Below, piece by piece: positions 1-10,756 of a stretch of DNA of 64,000 nt. The position numbers were made by a program, and so were the translations under genes. Every line of letters begins with the position of its first letter. Position 1 is the first letter of the stretch. Under the pieces are notes generated by a model that worked only from the letters and a program-made list of their open reading frames with translations, was not told where the DNA came from and searched no databases. Source of the stretch: JAEINY01 sp942490535 (GTDB lineage: Bacteria > Bacteroidota > Bacteroidia > Bacteroidales > Marinilabiliaceae); contig CALNXQ010000008.1 in NCBI GenBank assembly GCA_942490535.1, positions 1 through 64,000 of the forward strand, in the 5' to 3' direction.

Positions 1-215
1 TTTAGCTCTCCCACCAAATTTCTCCTAAGAACTGCATGCTTATACTACCAAACAGAACCGCTAATCTCCCCTCCCAACAAACAGAGAAATTATCCCATCC
101 TGCCATTGCCTCAATTATGCTACCATTCACACCAGAATCCGTCAACATAATTATCAACCCAAAAAAAGCCATTCATAGGGATTTTTATACTTTTAGCTTC
201 AAATAAAAATTATCT

Positions 216-3200
216 ATGCGTCACTGGAAGTTATTAAGCATTATTGCATATCTCATTATTTCTACGGTTTCAAATGCTCAATATTACAGTTCGGGATCCG
301 ATCCCGCCAGTATTAAATGGCATCAAATAAAATCCCCCTATTTCAAAGTGGTCTTCCCGGAGGAGTTTGAGCGGGAAGCGAGACGGTTTACAGCACTTCT
401 GGATTCATTGTATTTACACGGCAGTCATTCATTGGAGCATACACCCAAACCCATCAATGTACTCATGCATTCACGCGATGCCTATTCCAACGGCTTTGTC
501 TCCTGGGCACCCAAACGCATGGAAGTCTATACAACCCCTCATCAGGATATGTTTGCACAAGATTGGCTGGAGCAACTGGCCATTCATGAATTCCGCCATG
601 TGGTGCAAATTGATAAGCTGAATCAAGGTTTTACCAGAGGACTGAGCTTTTTTTTCGGACAACAAGCTATTGGGGCTGTACTGGGTTTATATGCGCCCAT
701 GTGGTTTTTGGAAGGTGATGCCGTATTAACGGAGACGCTGCTGTCGCCATCCGGTCGTGGACGCAAACCAGAATTTGAACAGCAATTGCGTGCACAGCTT
801 TTAGAAAAAGGAAGTTATCACTACGACAAAGCGTATTTCGATCCTACAAAGATTACATCCCCAACCATTATCACATGGGTTATTTGCTGGTGGCGGGTGC
901 GCGTCATGAGTATGGGGCCAAGGTATGGAAACAAGCGCTTACTGAATCGGCTCGTCATCCCTGGAGTATCACCCCTTTTAACAGTGGTATCAAAGAGGTC
1001 ACCGGCATGAACAAAGTGCCCCTCTATAATTCGGTATTCAATCAATGGAAAGAGGATTGGCAGGAACAGGAAAAGGCACTCACCTATTCGGCCTACACCC
1101 CACTAACGAAGCGTGATCCACACTATAAAAGCTACAGCTGGCCCACGCCCATCGATGCTAACCGAATCATTGCAGAAATTGGTAACCGGCCCTGGTGAAA
1201 TCCGCCGGTTTGTAGAAGTCAACACCGGTACTGGGGAAAGAATCCACAATACATATTCCCGGATCTCGTGAGCGTGAGCCCTTCTCCTACAATGCCGGGT
1301 CAATTGGTCTGGACGGAACTGGAACCTCATCCACGGTGGGAGAACCAGATGTTTTCAGTGATCCGAATTAAAGACTTAAAAAGCGGCAAACAAAAGAAAA
1401 TCACTCCTCGCAGCCGTTACTTTGCCCCTGCCCTGTCGCCTGGATGGCAAAACCATCGCAACAGTGCATGTTTCAGATCAAAATAACTATTCCATCCATC
1501 TGCTTAAATGCTGAAAATGGCCATCATTAAAACCATTGAAACGCCCAACAATCAATTTCCTATGACGCCTGCCTGGCATGAAAACGGGCAGGAATTGGTA
1601 TTGATTTTATTGGGAGATGAAAGGGAAACACATCACCTTGCTGGATACAGATCATTCCATATGGACCTCCGTGACCTCTCCTGACTTTACCCAAATCCGA
1701 CTGCCCCGTTTTGATGGAGATAACATTCTGTTTTGTGGCTCCTGGACAGGTATTGAGAACATCTACCGCATGACTAAAAGCGGTGAAAAACTGGAACAGC
1801 TAACTTCCAGCCGTTTTGGTGCTGCCATGGTCATGCCTTCTGCATCATCGGGCCATATTATCTACAGTGACTATACTTCGGATGGGTATGTGTTGGTATC
1901 TGCCTCCGAAAAGAACTCCAACCGCAGGCCTTCACCCCGCAAGCATTACCTGTGGAAGTGAAATTAAAAAAAATGCAGGCCGAAGAGAAAACAGCGCCAG
2001 ATTTTAAAGGTCTGACGGGTGATGAATATACCGTGAAAAAATACTCCAAATGGAATCTGTTTAACTTCCACAGTTGGGCTCCCGCTTTTGTAAATGTTGA
2101 TGAGGGAACCATTGCACCGGGTGTTTCTGCCCTTTCGCAAAATTTGCTCAACACTACATTTTTAACGGTGGGGATTTGATGGTGATAGCCAAAGCAGCCG
2201 GGAACGGTATTATGCCAATCTGTCCTATAAAGGATGGTGGCCTGTTTTTGATGTGGAGATGAAATTTGGGGATGACCAACAACGAGCTGATGGCTAATCT
2301 TTACGTTAATGAGACAGACACTTTCCAGATTAAAAACGTACAACGTGAGTATTTTTCTACTTTAGAGGGAGGCGTGAAAATACCCATTTAATTTATCAAG
2401 CGGGTAAGTTCTTTCGTCGGATTGAACCGGGTGTTCAGGCTGCTTTCAAAAACGATCAGGATATGCCTATAATCAAATCTTTGTGACACATGAAAATGGC
2501 AGTTGGGTGAAAATTAGAAACGATCTCTAAGGAAGCTGAAAGTTTCGACATCACCTCTCTGGAATACCGGCTGTTCGCCTACAACTTAAAACGTACGTCA
2601 CAACGTGATGTCACTACCCGCTGGGGGCAAGTTATTGAATTCAACTACCGGCACACGCCAGTCGGCTCCAATGATTATGGATCAATCGTTGGACTGCATT
2701 CCCGGCTTTATTTTCCAGGTATTGGCCGTCACCATGCCATCCGGATTAGATAACGATTACCACCGAAAAGATCGCGGTGATAAATACAAAGCAGAAAATG
2801 AACTGAATTACTATTTTGGCCTATCCGATTTCGTCAAATTCCCCCGTGGGGTTAATGGGATAACCAATGATGAGCTGTATTCATTTCAAAGGAGATTATC
2901 TTTTGCCGCTGTTACAATCCGGATTGGAATGTACCGGGAGTGCTTTATATGAAACGGATCACCATGAATTTGTTTTACGATTACTCTCTCTCAGTGATGA
3001 ATCGGCAAAATAGCACCACTTCCCAATGGACACGTTATGAAAACACCTTCCAGTCCATGGGGAGTGAGATACGAGGTGAATTACATCCTTTCCGGTTTGT
3101 GTTTCCAATCACTGTGGGCTATCGTTATGCCTGGTTACCGGAAACAAAAAATCACTTCCATGAGTTCTTGCTATCTTTGAATTTCTCCGGATTCTCGGTC

Positions 3201-3221
3201 AATCAATTGAGGTTCATTTAA
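216..3221 (+). pseudogene. Secreted peptidase-MA-like / TolB-type beta-propeller protein, multiply frameshifted
   Basis: The N-terminal 210 or so codons are intact and start with a signal peptide (about residues 1-21). They carry a gluzincin-like HEFRH motif at residues 124-128 and a downstream LEGDAV with a possible third metal ligand, Glu166. After about base 836 the coding sense hops between all three frames. One hop is explained by a missing T in the short T run at 836-838, another falls near 1170-1200, and further ones near 1260, 1450, 1940, 2180-2600 and 2940. Translated piecewise it still reads as a propeller region (phrases such as LSPDG once a base is removed near 1452) followed by beta-barrel-like sequence. 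I infer a once-continuous protein of roughly 1000 residues of the TolB-like family common in Bacteroidota. It is either a real pseudogene or an artefact of indel errors. A bidirectional terminator follows. Confidence 0.7.
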
Positions 3222-3284
3222 GAAACCATTCTCTAATGTTTTTTCATTTTATTTCTATAGAGAACAGTTGCAGACTATCAAAAA

Positions 3285-3330
3285 TAAAAAAAGCACATTG
3301 ACGTCAGATAGTCAAGGTGCTTTTGTTTTT
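3285..3330. terminator. Bidirectional terminator hairpin
   Basis: An 11-bp stem with one mismatch (3292-3302 with 3311-3321) and an 8-base loop is flanked by an A-rich run on the left and a T-rich run on the right. It can serve both the plus-strand gene ending at 3221 and the minus-strand gene ending at 3374. Confidence 0.75.
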
Positions 3331-3373
3331 ATTTAATTACAATTTAAGGTCTTAAGAAAATTTTAAAAATGCT

Positions 3374-4658
3374 TTACATGGGTTCATTGCTAACCAAGCC
3401 CTTAGCTAACTCAATCACTGTAATTTCTGGTGGCATTCCCACACGGGCAGGCATTCCTAAAAAGCCTAATCCGCGATTCACATATAAAAATTGATTCTCC
3501 TTTTTATATAATCCCGACCACTGTTTGAATTTATACTTCGCCGGACTCCATTGGAAGTTTTTGTATTCAATTCCAAACTGCATCCCATGGGTATGGCCCG
3601 CTAACATCAGATCGTAATTAGTTTTACCTACCACCTCTGCATCCCAATGATCCGGGTCATGTGAGAGTAATAATTTAAACGGCATATTCTGTACATCGGT
3701 CCCTGCTTTCTCCAAATCGCCATATTGCGGAAACGGAGGGTGTCCCCAGTTTTCTACCCCAACAACAGCCAGCTGATCACCATTACGTTCTAAAATGGAT
3801 GAGTCGTTATTCAGAATATGAAAACCTAAGCGTTTATGCGCATCAATGATACCTTTTAAGTTGCCTTTTTTATCATCTTCTGAGTCCCAGTGAGTAATCG
3901 CCGTAATCGTGATTACCCAGAATGGAGTACTTACCCATAGGTGCTTTCAGCTTACCAAATACTTTTTCCCATCCCAGTGTCTCTTCGTAGAAATTGTTAA
4001 CCAGATCACCGGTGAAACAAATCATATCCGGTTGCTCAGCATTGATGATCTCAACAGCTGCTTCCATTTCACTGTAGTTAGAATTCAGACTACCCAAATG
4101 AAGATCCGAAATCTGAACAATTTTCATCCCATCAAAAGCATCCGGTAAATTAGGAAATGTAAGCTTCGTATATTTCGTACTGAAGTTAAATCGTCCTTTC
4201 ATCACACCAAACAGAAGCGACACAAAAGGCGCACTGGCCAACATGATTCCCACCTGGCTCAAGAACTTCTTTCGGGTAATCTTCGGGTAACGGCCATCGT
4301 TCATGGTTTTAAACTTTCCTTCCGGTGTAAACTTGGCCTTCACTTTAACCACCCGGTGGGTCAATCGATACCCCACCACATAAAAGAATTTGGGCAGGTA
4401 AATAAGTAAATAACTGGTTAACAACCATTGAAACTGCACATAGACAGCCGGCCCCGTAGCAGCGGGTATAATGGCCAGATAAACGACAAATAACACGATA
4501 AATATGGATGGAATGCTATAAAACCAGAATGATCCAAAGGGAAAAGTAAAATGGGAAGGAGATTCGTCGCGTTGTTCCTGGATCAACTTATACAAAAAAT
4601 AGTCTACCAACAGACTAAACAACGCCAATCCAATAAATGCTTCAACTGTGTACTTCAT
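3374..4658 (-). pseudogene. Membrane-anchored metallophosphoesterase (YkuE-like), one frameshift
   Basis: The N-terminal half (3873-4658) has about three to four membrane segments (residues 5-25, 47-66, 72-90, 135-150). The start of a calcineurin-like phosphoesterase domain follows: DLH at 185-187, GDLV at 217-220 and GNHD at 248-251. The frame then breaks near 3900, just after GNHDYGDY. In another frame the protein continues without interruption from WDSEDDKK through HDPDHWD to AGHTHG (the remaining metal-ligand motifs), ending at 3374. All motifs of a dinuclear metallophosphoesterase are thus present but split over two frames. The family acts on phosphate esters at the membrane; the substrate is not known here. 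A two-base loss or one-base gain at 3895-3905 would explain the break. It shares a terminator with the preceding gene. Confidence 0.75.
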
Positions 4659-4836
4659 ATCCCAACATTTAGCCCAACACTACAATTTCTATTCCTGAAA
4701 TTGTTGGGTTCTACGGCAATTCACGATAAAGGTTCAATTTTCAAGAGAATCGCACACTTTTTAAGTCTTTTTAGTATTTCACTCTCCTCTCTACCAACCA
4801 GCAATTTTCACGATTTCATATCCTCCTAAACGTTAA

Positions 4837-4870
4837 CAACGGTTCAGGTTATTCGTTCAACGGTTCAGGT
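4837..4870. promoter_or_regulatory. Direct repeat upstream of the efflux operon (possible operator)
   Basis: CAACGGTTCAGGT occurs twice, at 4837-4849 and 4858-4870. The spacing is 21 bp start to start, two helical turns, and the repeat sits about 80-115 bp before the adaptor start codon. The arrangement suits a regulator bound to one DNA face. No regulator gene is adjacent. Confidence 0.4.
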
Positions 4871-4922
4871 GGATTATCCGACGGATGAGAGGATTAGTCC
4901 TGTAAAAAGCTTCCAGCTCATG

Positions 4923-4930
4923 TATTTTTG
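4923..4930 (+). promoter_or_regulatory. Bacteroidota-type -7 box TATTTTTG
   Basis: The sequence matches the TAnnTTTG -7 consensus of Bacteroidota sigma-ABfr promoters, 20 bases before the adaptor ATG at 4951. A clear -33 TTTG element is not visible, so this is a tentative promoter for the efflux operon. Confidence 0.4.
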
Positions 4931-4950
4931 CAGAAAATAAACGCAAAACA

Positions 4951-6036
4951 ATGAGTCGAAAAAGAATACTTAACCGTCTCCTAAACTGGGCCTTAGTACT
5001 AATTGGAATCATGCTTTTATCAGCTTGCTCTGAAAAGGCCGATCAAAAAGAAAAAATAACTCTGGTTAAAACGACCACTGTAAAGTCGTGGATAAAAAAT
5101 GAACCCATTCCCTACCCCGGAAAAATTAAAGCAGCGGCCGATGTGAAGCTGGCGTTCCGTGTGGCGGGTCCCATTCATCGATTCACTGTGGAAGAAGGTC
5201 AATTCGTTCGAAAAGGGCAGGTGATTGCTGAAATAGACCCCCGTGATTATGAGCTACAGTTGGCGGCCACCAAAGCCGAATACACACAGATAAAAGCGGA
5301 GGCCGAACGTGTCATTGAACTACACAAACGCAACAGTGCGTCTACCAATGATTACGACAAGGCTGTTTCCGGATTAAACCGCATCCAGGCTAAACTGGAT
5401 GCCCATCAAAACGCATTAACAGATACCCGCCTGATCGCGCCATTCGACGGTTACATTCAGGAAAAGTTCTTTGATGCACACGAAACCGTTAGTGCCGGTT
5501 TACCCATTGTAAGTATGATCAACACATCGTGGTATGAAGTGGAGATTGACATTCCGGCCACTGATTTTGTGCGTAAAGATCAATTCAAGGCCTTTCGCTG
5601 TGAAGCAGATGTCTATCCGGGTCAACACTTCCCCTTGGAGTTATTGGAGATCACACATAAATCAAACCTCAACCAGCTGTATAAAATGCGCCTGAAATTG
5701 CATAAACAGGAAGCATTCAACCTGGCTGCCGGAATGAGTGTGAATGTGACCATCGATTTTCACAGCAATGAATCAGCTTTACTATCCATCCCGGTATCGG
5801 CTGTATACAACATCAATGATCAATCATACGTCTATATCTTTCAGCCACAAACCGGCACCTTATCCAAACATGAAGTTCAAATCCAGGAGCTTTTAAAAGA
5901 TGGATCTGCTGTTGTCAAAGGGCAATTACAAGCAGGTGACCAAGTGGTCTCGGCAGGGGTTCATACGCTGAAAGAGGGTCAAAAAGTAGCCCTGTTAAAA
6001 CCGGTTTCGTCCACTAATGTAGGAGGATTACTATAA
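4951..6036 (+). CDS. RND efflux periplasmic adaptor subunit (HlyD/MFP family)
   Basis: A 361-residue lipoprotein adaptor that bridges the inner-membrane RND pump to the outer-membrane duct. Residues 1-25 are a lipoprotein signal peptide ending in LLSAC, with the lipidated Cys at 26. Then come a lipoyl/barrel-sandwich half (about 60-95, VKLAFRVAGPI and the VEEGQFVRKGQ turn), a short alpha-hairpin (about 95-150) and the returning half (LIAPFDGYI, near 165). Beta-barrel and membrane-proximal domains complete the protein. The short hairpin and length fit MexA/AcrA-type adaptors. Its last base is the first base of the permease ATG (one-base overlap), so the two are translationally coupled. Substrate range cannot be read from sequence. 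Confidence 0.93.
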   Translation: MSRKRILNRLLNWALVLIGIMLLSACSEKADQKEKITLVKTTTVKSWIKNEPIPYPGKIKAAADVKLAFRVAGPIHRFTVEEGQFVRKGQVIAEIDPRDYELQLAATKAEYTQIKAEAERVIELHKRNSASTNDYDKAVSGLNRIQAKLDAHQNALTDTRLIAPFDGYIQEKFFDAHETVSAGLPIVSMINTSWYEVEIDIPATDFVRKDQFKAFRCEADVYPGQHFPLELLEITHKSNLNQLYKMRLKLHKQEAFNLAAGMSVNVTIDFHSNESALLSIPVSAVYNINDQSYVYIFQPQTGTLSKHEVQIQELLKDGSAVVKGQLQAGDQVVSAGVHTLKEGQKVALLKPVSSTNVGGLL

Positions 6037-9000
6037 TGAAGCTGACTGACTACGCATTCAATAATAAGCCGTTCATCTATTTTCTTCTGTTTATTCTGAT
6101 CGCAGGTGGAATAGGCTCCTTCTTCTCCATGAGTAAGTTGGAAGATCCGGAAATCAAAGTCAAACAGGCACTGATTGTCACCTTGTACCCCGGAGCGTCC
6201 TCGCATCAGGTAGAGATGGAAGTGACTGATGTACTAGAGAAAGCCATTCGGACCATGGGTGATCTGGATCATGTGGAATCCAGATCCATGGGTGATTATT
6301 CCGAAATCATGGTGGAACTGAAAAGTACGGTTCGTGGCGATGAAATAGAACAAAAAATGGGACATGCTGCGCCGCAAGGTCAGTAATGCCCAATCCCAAT
6401 TGCCATCGGGCGCACATTCCTCAATTGTAGTGGATGACTTTGGCGATGTGTACGGCATGTTCTATGCCATGACCTCGGATGGTTTGAGTTATGAAGAGAT
6501 GACCGATTATGCCAACCTGATCAAAAGCGAGGTGCAAAATATGAAAGGTGTTCGACGGGTAGAAATTTACGGTGAACGCAAAGCTTGCATCAACATTGAG
6601 ATGATTCAGGATAAAATGGCTAACCTGGGTGTGCATCCCATCGAAGTCTTAAATACCCTGAACAACCAAAATAAAACCGTCTATTCCGGTTATTTTAACA
6701 GCGGTAACAAACGGTTGCGCGTAGCAGTGAACGACAGCTACAAAAGCATTTCAGACATCGAGAACCTTTTGCTCCAGGGGCATGAGAACGATCAGTTACG
6801 TCTGGGAGAAGTGGCCAAAATAAGTCGTGGCTATTCCGAACCAGCCCGTAATCAGATGTACTACGATCGCTTACCGGCCATTGGATTGTCCATCTCCATG
6901 GAATCGGGTGGTAACATTACCAAACTGGGTGAAGCCATTGATGCCCATCTGGCCCAATTAAAGGAAACCCGCATACCCGCTGGCATAGAGTTTCAGAAAG
7001 TATTCTTTCAACCCGATAAGGTGAATGATGCCATCCAAAACTTCATGATCAACCTCCTGGAATCAGTGGCCATTGTGGTCATCATCCTGATGCTGACCAT
7101 GGGCTACCGAAGCGGCATCATCATTGGCAGTGGATTACTCATTACCATTCTGGGTTCATTCGTGGTCCTGAAAATGTTCGATGGCACGCTTCAACGCGTA
7201 TCACTGGCCTCCCTCATCGTGGCCATGGGAATGCTGGTGGATAATGCCATTGTGATTGTGGATGGCATACTGGTGGATTTGAAAAGCGGTATGAAAAAGT
7301 CAGAGGCACTGGTGAATACAGCACGCAAAACAGCCTGGCCGCTATTGGGTGCTACCATTATTGCCATTGTGGCCTTCCTGCCCATATTCCTGTCACCGGA
7401 CACTTCGGGTGAATATGTACGTGATTTATTCATCGTGCTGGCCGTTTCGCTCCTGTTAAGCTGGGTCCTTTCACTGACGCATACGCCTATGTTTGCTGAG
7501 AAGCGATTCAAAGAGATTGCATCGGATGGCCCAAGTCCTGAATTGTATACCGGAAAAGTGTATGTTATCTTTCGTAAGACTCTGGACTACCTGTTATATC
7601 ATAAAGGGATGACCATTATCATCACATTTGTATTGTTGGCCGGAAGTGCTTACATGTTCAAGTTTGTGAAACAAGGCTTTTTCCCTGACTTGAGTTACAA
7701 CCAGCTCTACATTGAATACAAAACAACCGAAGGCACACGGGTGGAGAAAGTCCAATCAGATTTGGAAGAAATCAGTAGTTTTCTTTTGGAGCGTCCTGAA
7801 ATCGACCATGTAACAACCAGCATCGGAGGTACGCCTTCTCGCTATAACCTGGTACGTTCCATTGCTGATCGCAGCATGAGTTATGGGGAGCTGATTGTAG
7901 ACTTCACCAATCCGGATGTCCTGAAAGAAAGCATTCCTGAACTGCAGGCCTATTTAAGCACGCATTATCCCGATGCCTATGTACGCATCAAGCGGTATAA
8001 CCTGATGTATAAAAAATTCCCGATCGAAGTCTTATTTACGGGTCCCGATCCGGCGGTTTTAAAAGATTTGACGGCACAAGCCAAAGCCATCATGGAAGAA
8101 GAACCCACTGCTATTTTGGTTACCGACGATTGGGAACCTATGACGCCGGTGCTTCAGGCTGATTACTTCCAGCCAACTGCCCGTGCTGCCGGTTTGTCCC
8201 GTCAGGATGTGAGCATGTCCCTATTGGCAGCCACCGATGGATTGCCTGTGGGCTCCTACTATGAAGGCACCGATGCATTGCCTATCTATATGAAAAGTGT
8301 CGGTTACGACGGGACGCAGGTCGGAAAACTGGACAACATCCCGGTATGGAGCTTATTACCTTCAACCAGCGGATTATCCGCCGATGTGATCAAAGGCCTG
8401 ATGATGGGAATGGTATCCACTGATGAGATCATCGATCAGGCCATCGGAACCGTTCCGTTAAACCAGGCTACCAAAGGCATCAATGTGGTTTGGGAGGAGC
8501 CGGTTGTACGTCGCTACAACGGACAGCGAGCCATCAAAGCGCAGTGCAACAATCAACCAGGATTGGGAGCTGAAACAGTTCGCCAAAACTTAAAAGAACG
8601 CGTTGAAAGCATCGTTCTCCCGGATGGCTATGCCATGGAGTGGCAAGGTGAATTCTGGCCAGCAGTAAATCCAAACGCTATCTGTTCCTGAACTTGCCAT
8701 TGGCCATCGTATTGATCATTAGTATACTCATTGCGCTTTTTAAAGATTATAAAAAGCCCATCATCATCCTGTTGAGTTTGCCCCTGGCCCTCATCGGTAT
8801 TGTCACAGGGATGTTGCTGTTCGGCAAGGAGTTTGGCTTTGTGGCCATCGTCGGTTCCCTGGGTCTGATCGGCATGATGATTAAAAACGGCGTGGTCTTG
8901 CTGGAAGAGATCAATCTTCAGATTGAAAGTGGGAAAGCCCCTTTTCAGGCGTTAATCGACAGTTCCTCCTCGCGTTTGCGACCTGTGATGATGGCTTCAT

Positions 9001-9185
9001 TAACCACTATTTTAGGGATGATTCCGTTGTTGCCCGATGATATGTTTGGATCCATGGCCGTCACCATGATGTCGGGATTATTGGTAGGTACCATCATCAC
9101 GTTGATATTGGTTCCGGTATTGTATGCCATCTTCTTTAAGGTGCATCATCCACACGGCAAAAAGGCTCAATTGGAAAATAAATAA
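6036..9185 (+). pseudogene. RND efflux permease (AcrB/MexB-like), broken by two one-base indels
   Basis: The three consecutive frames together give about 1050 residues, the normal RND permease length, with twelve membrane segments and two periplasmic loops. The first break is an extra A in the A6 run at 6352-6357: removing one A restores EQKWDMLRRKV. The second is a missing base near 8655: adding a C restores a continuous GEF-LASSKSKRYLF join into the last 160 residues. TM4 carries LVDNAIVIVD, so the AcrB Asp-Asp pair is replaced by Asp-Asn. Proton-motive drug/solute export from the inner membrane is the family role. All domains survive in sense, so the gene is either very recently broken or the indels are sequencing errors. 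It is coupled to the adaptor upstream and followed by a hairpin and a TolC gene. Confidence 0.85.
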
Positions 9186-9191
9186 ACACAC

Positions 9192-9235
9192 AGTTCTCAA
9201 GCACCTCCCCGAATACGTGGGGAGGTCAAATTGTG
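9192..9235. other. Long hairpin between permease and tolC genes
   Basis: A perfect 8-bp GC-rich stem (9203-9210 with 9219-9226) is extended by a weaker outer ACACA/TGTGT pairing. No T run follows on the plus strand, so it looks less like a terminator than an intercistronic stabilising or attenuating structure inside the efflux operon. Confidence 0.5.
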
Positions 9236-9255
9236 TCACAAATTAATCAATAGAA

Positions 9256-10680
9256 ATGATCATGAAACGACTCTATATAGCCATTACTATATTAACTTTC
9301 CCGGCATTAATGCAGGCTCAGGTAGACCTGAACCTGGAAAAGTGCAGGGATCTGGCACTGGAATACAGTAAAAAAATGGCCATAGCCACCCAACAAAAAG
9401 AAAAAGCATCCTTTGATCGCAAAGCTTATAAGGCAAACTATCTGCCCCGTTTATCTGCTACCGGCATGTATTTTTACAAACCAGGCGCCTTGGAATATAG
9501 TTTATCAGGTGGTTATTTACCCACTTTTTCCCCGGCAGCGGATGGTACCATGGTGCCTAACTTAAAGTTAGACAACACTGGGCAACCCATTATTGGAACA
9601 GATGGCAATCCGGTATTCAACCAATATGCATTGATGCCTGACATGGACTTAGAGTTAGGGCTGGAAGGTGTAGGCATGGCCGGCATACAGCTGGAGCAAC
9701 CCATCTATATGGGCGGCAAAATACGAACCGCTAACCAGATGGCCCAAATTGGAGAATCCATGGCCAGTGAAAACATTCGCTTGAACAAAGCCAATACCAT
9801 TACTGAAACGGACGAAGCATACTGGCAATATGTGAGCGTGAAAGAGAAACTGGCTTCCGCAGAGAAATATCAGGCTTTATTGAATGGCTTGGTTAAAAAT
9901 CTGAAGGATGCCTATGAAACGGGTATGTCGAACCGGAATGATTTATTGAAAGCGCAGGTAAAATATAACGAGGCGTCCTTAATGGTTCAAAAAGCCCATA
10001 ATGGACTGGAATTATCGCGCATGAATCTGTGCCGCGTCATTGGTTTTCCTTTACAGGCCGAAATAGCCGTTAATGATTCGCTATCCACATTATCCGCGTC
10101 ACCGGTCGTACCAACTGCCGAAACATTGATCAACCGTCCGGAATACCAATTATTGGAGCAGGAAATGAATTTAAAATCAAAAGAGGTGAATCTGGCGCGG
10201 GCTGATTTCTTGCCACAAGTGGGTGTATCTGCCTCTTACTCTTATTTTCATGGGGTTCAACTGAATGGTGTCAATGCCTCCGATAACTCCTTCAGTGCCC
10301 TGGCATCGGTAAAAATACCCATTTTCAACTGGGGTGAAGGACGCAATAAGGTACATGCTGCCCGGGCCGTTGAGCAAATGAGCCAATTGCGATTAGAGGA
10401 AGCGCATGAATTGATGGAATTGGAAATGGCACAGGCACGCTTTAATCTAAAAGATGCACAAGCCCGTGTGGAAATGACGCTGTTGGGCATGGAACAAGCC
10501 GACGAGAACCTGAAGGTGAGTCAAGACCAATACGAATTGGGGATGGAAACCCTAACCAATCATCTGGAAGCACAGGCACAGTGGCAAAAGGCGCACGCCG
10601 ATCTGATTGAGGCCAAAGGCGATTGCAAAATCAGTGAAACCCGATACTTAAAAGCGATTGGTGTATTGGATAAACAATAG
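9256..10680 (+). CDS. TolC-family outer-membrane efflux protein
   Basis: A 474-residue protein with a signal peptide (cleavage after about residue 21, near MQA-Q). Two homologous outer-membrane-efflux repeats follow, rich in long alpha-helices (for example residues 165-260 and 370-460), the usual TolC trimer-barrel/tunnel layout. It is the exit duct for the adaptor and permease just upstream, completing a tripartite pump. The start could be Met1 (9256) or Met3 (9262). Its TAG stop ends at 10680, and that G is the first base of the 9-bp target duplication of the insertion sequence that follows. The insertion therefore landed on the last base of the gene without altering the protein. Confidence 0.93.
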   Translation: MIMKRLYIAITILTFPALMQAQVDLNLEKCRDLALEYSKKMAIATQQKEKASFDRKAYKANYLPRLSATGMYFYKPGALEYSLSGGYLPTFSPAADGTMVPNLKLDNTGQPIIGTDGNPVFNQYALMPDMDLELGLEGVGMAGIQLEQPIYMGGKIRTANQMAQIGESMASENIRLNKANTITETDEAYWQYVSVKEKLASAEKYQALLNGLVKNLKDAYETGMSNRNDLLKAQVKYNEASLMVQKAHNGLELSRMNLCRVIGFPLQAEIAVNDSLSTLSASPVVPTAETLINRPEYQLLEQEMNLKSKEVNLARADFLPQVGVSASYSYFHGVQLNGVNASDNSFSALASVKIPIFNWGEGRNKVHAARAVEQMSQLRLEEAHELMELEMAQARFNLKDAQARVEMTLLGMEQADENLKVSQDQYELGMETLTNHLEAQAQWQKAHADLIEAKGDCKISETRYLKAIGVLDKQ

Positions 10681-10688
10681 TTGAAGAC

Positions 10689-10705
10689 TGGGGTGTTGAT
10701 TATTT
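10689..10705. repeat. Left terminal inverted repeat of the IS
   Basis: A 17-bp perfect inverted match to 12419-12435, immediately inside the GTTGAAGAC duplication. Confidence 0.92.
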
Positions 10706-10756
10706 AACTTTATCCTTACTAATAATTCATCCTAGTTTTGAGTTTTTATATTATCT

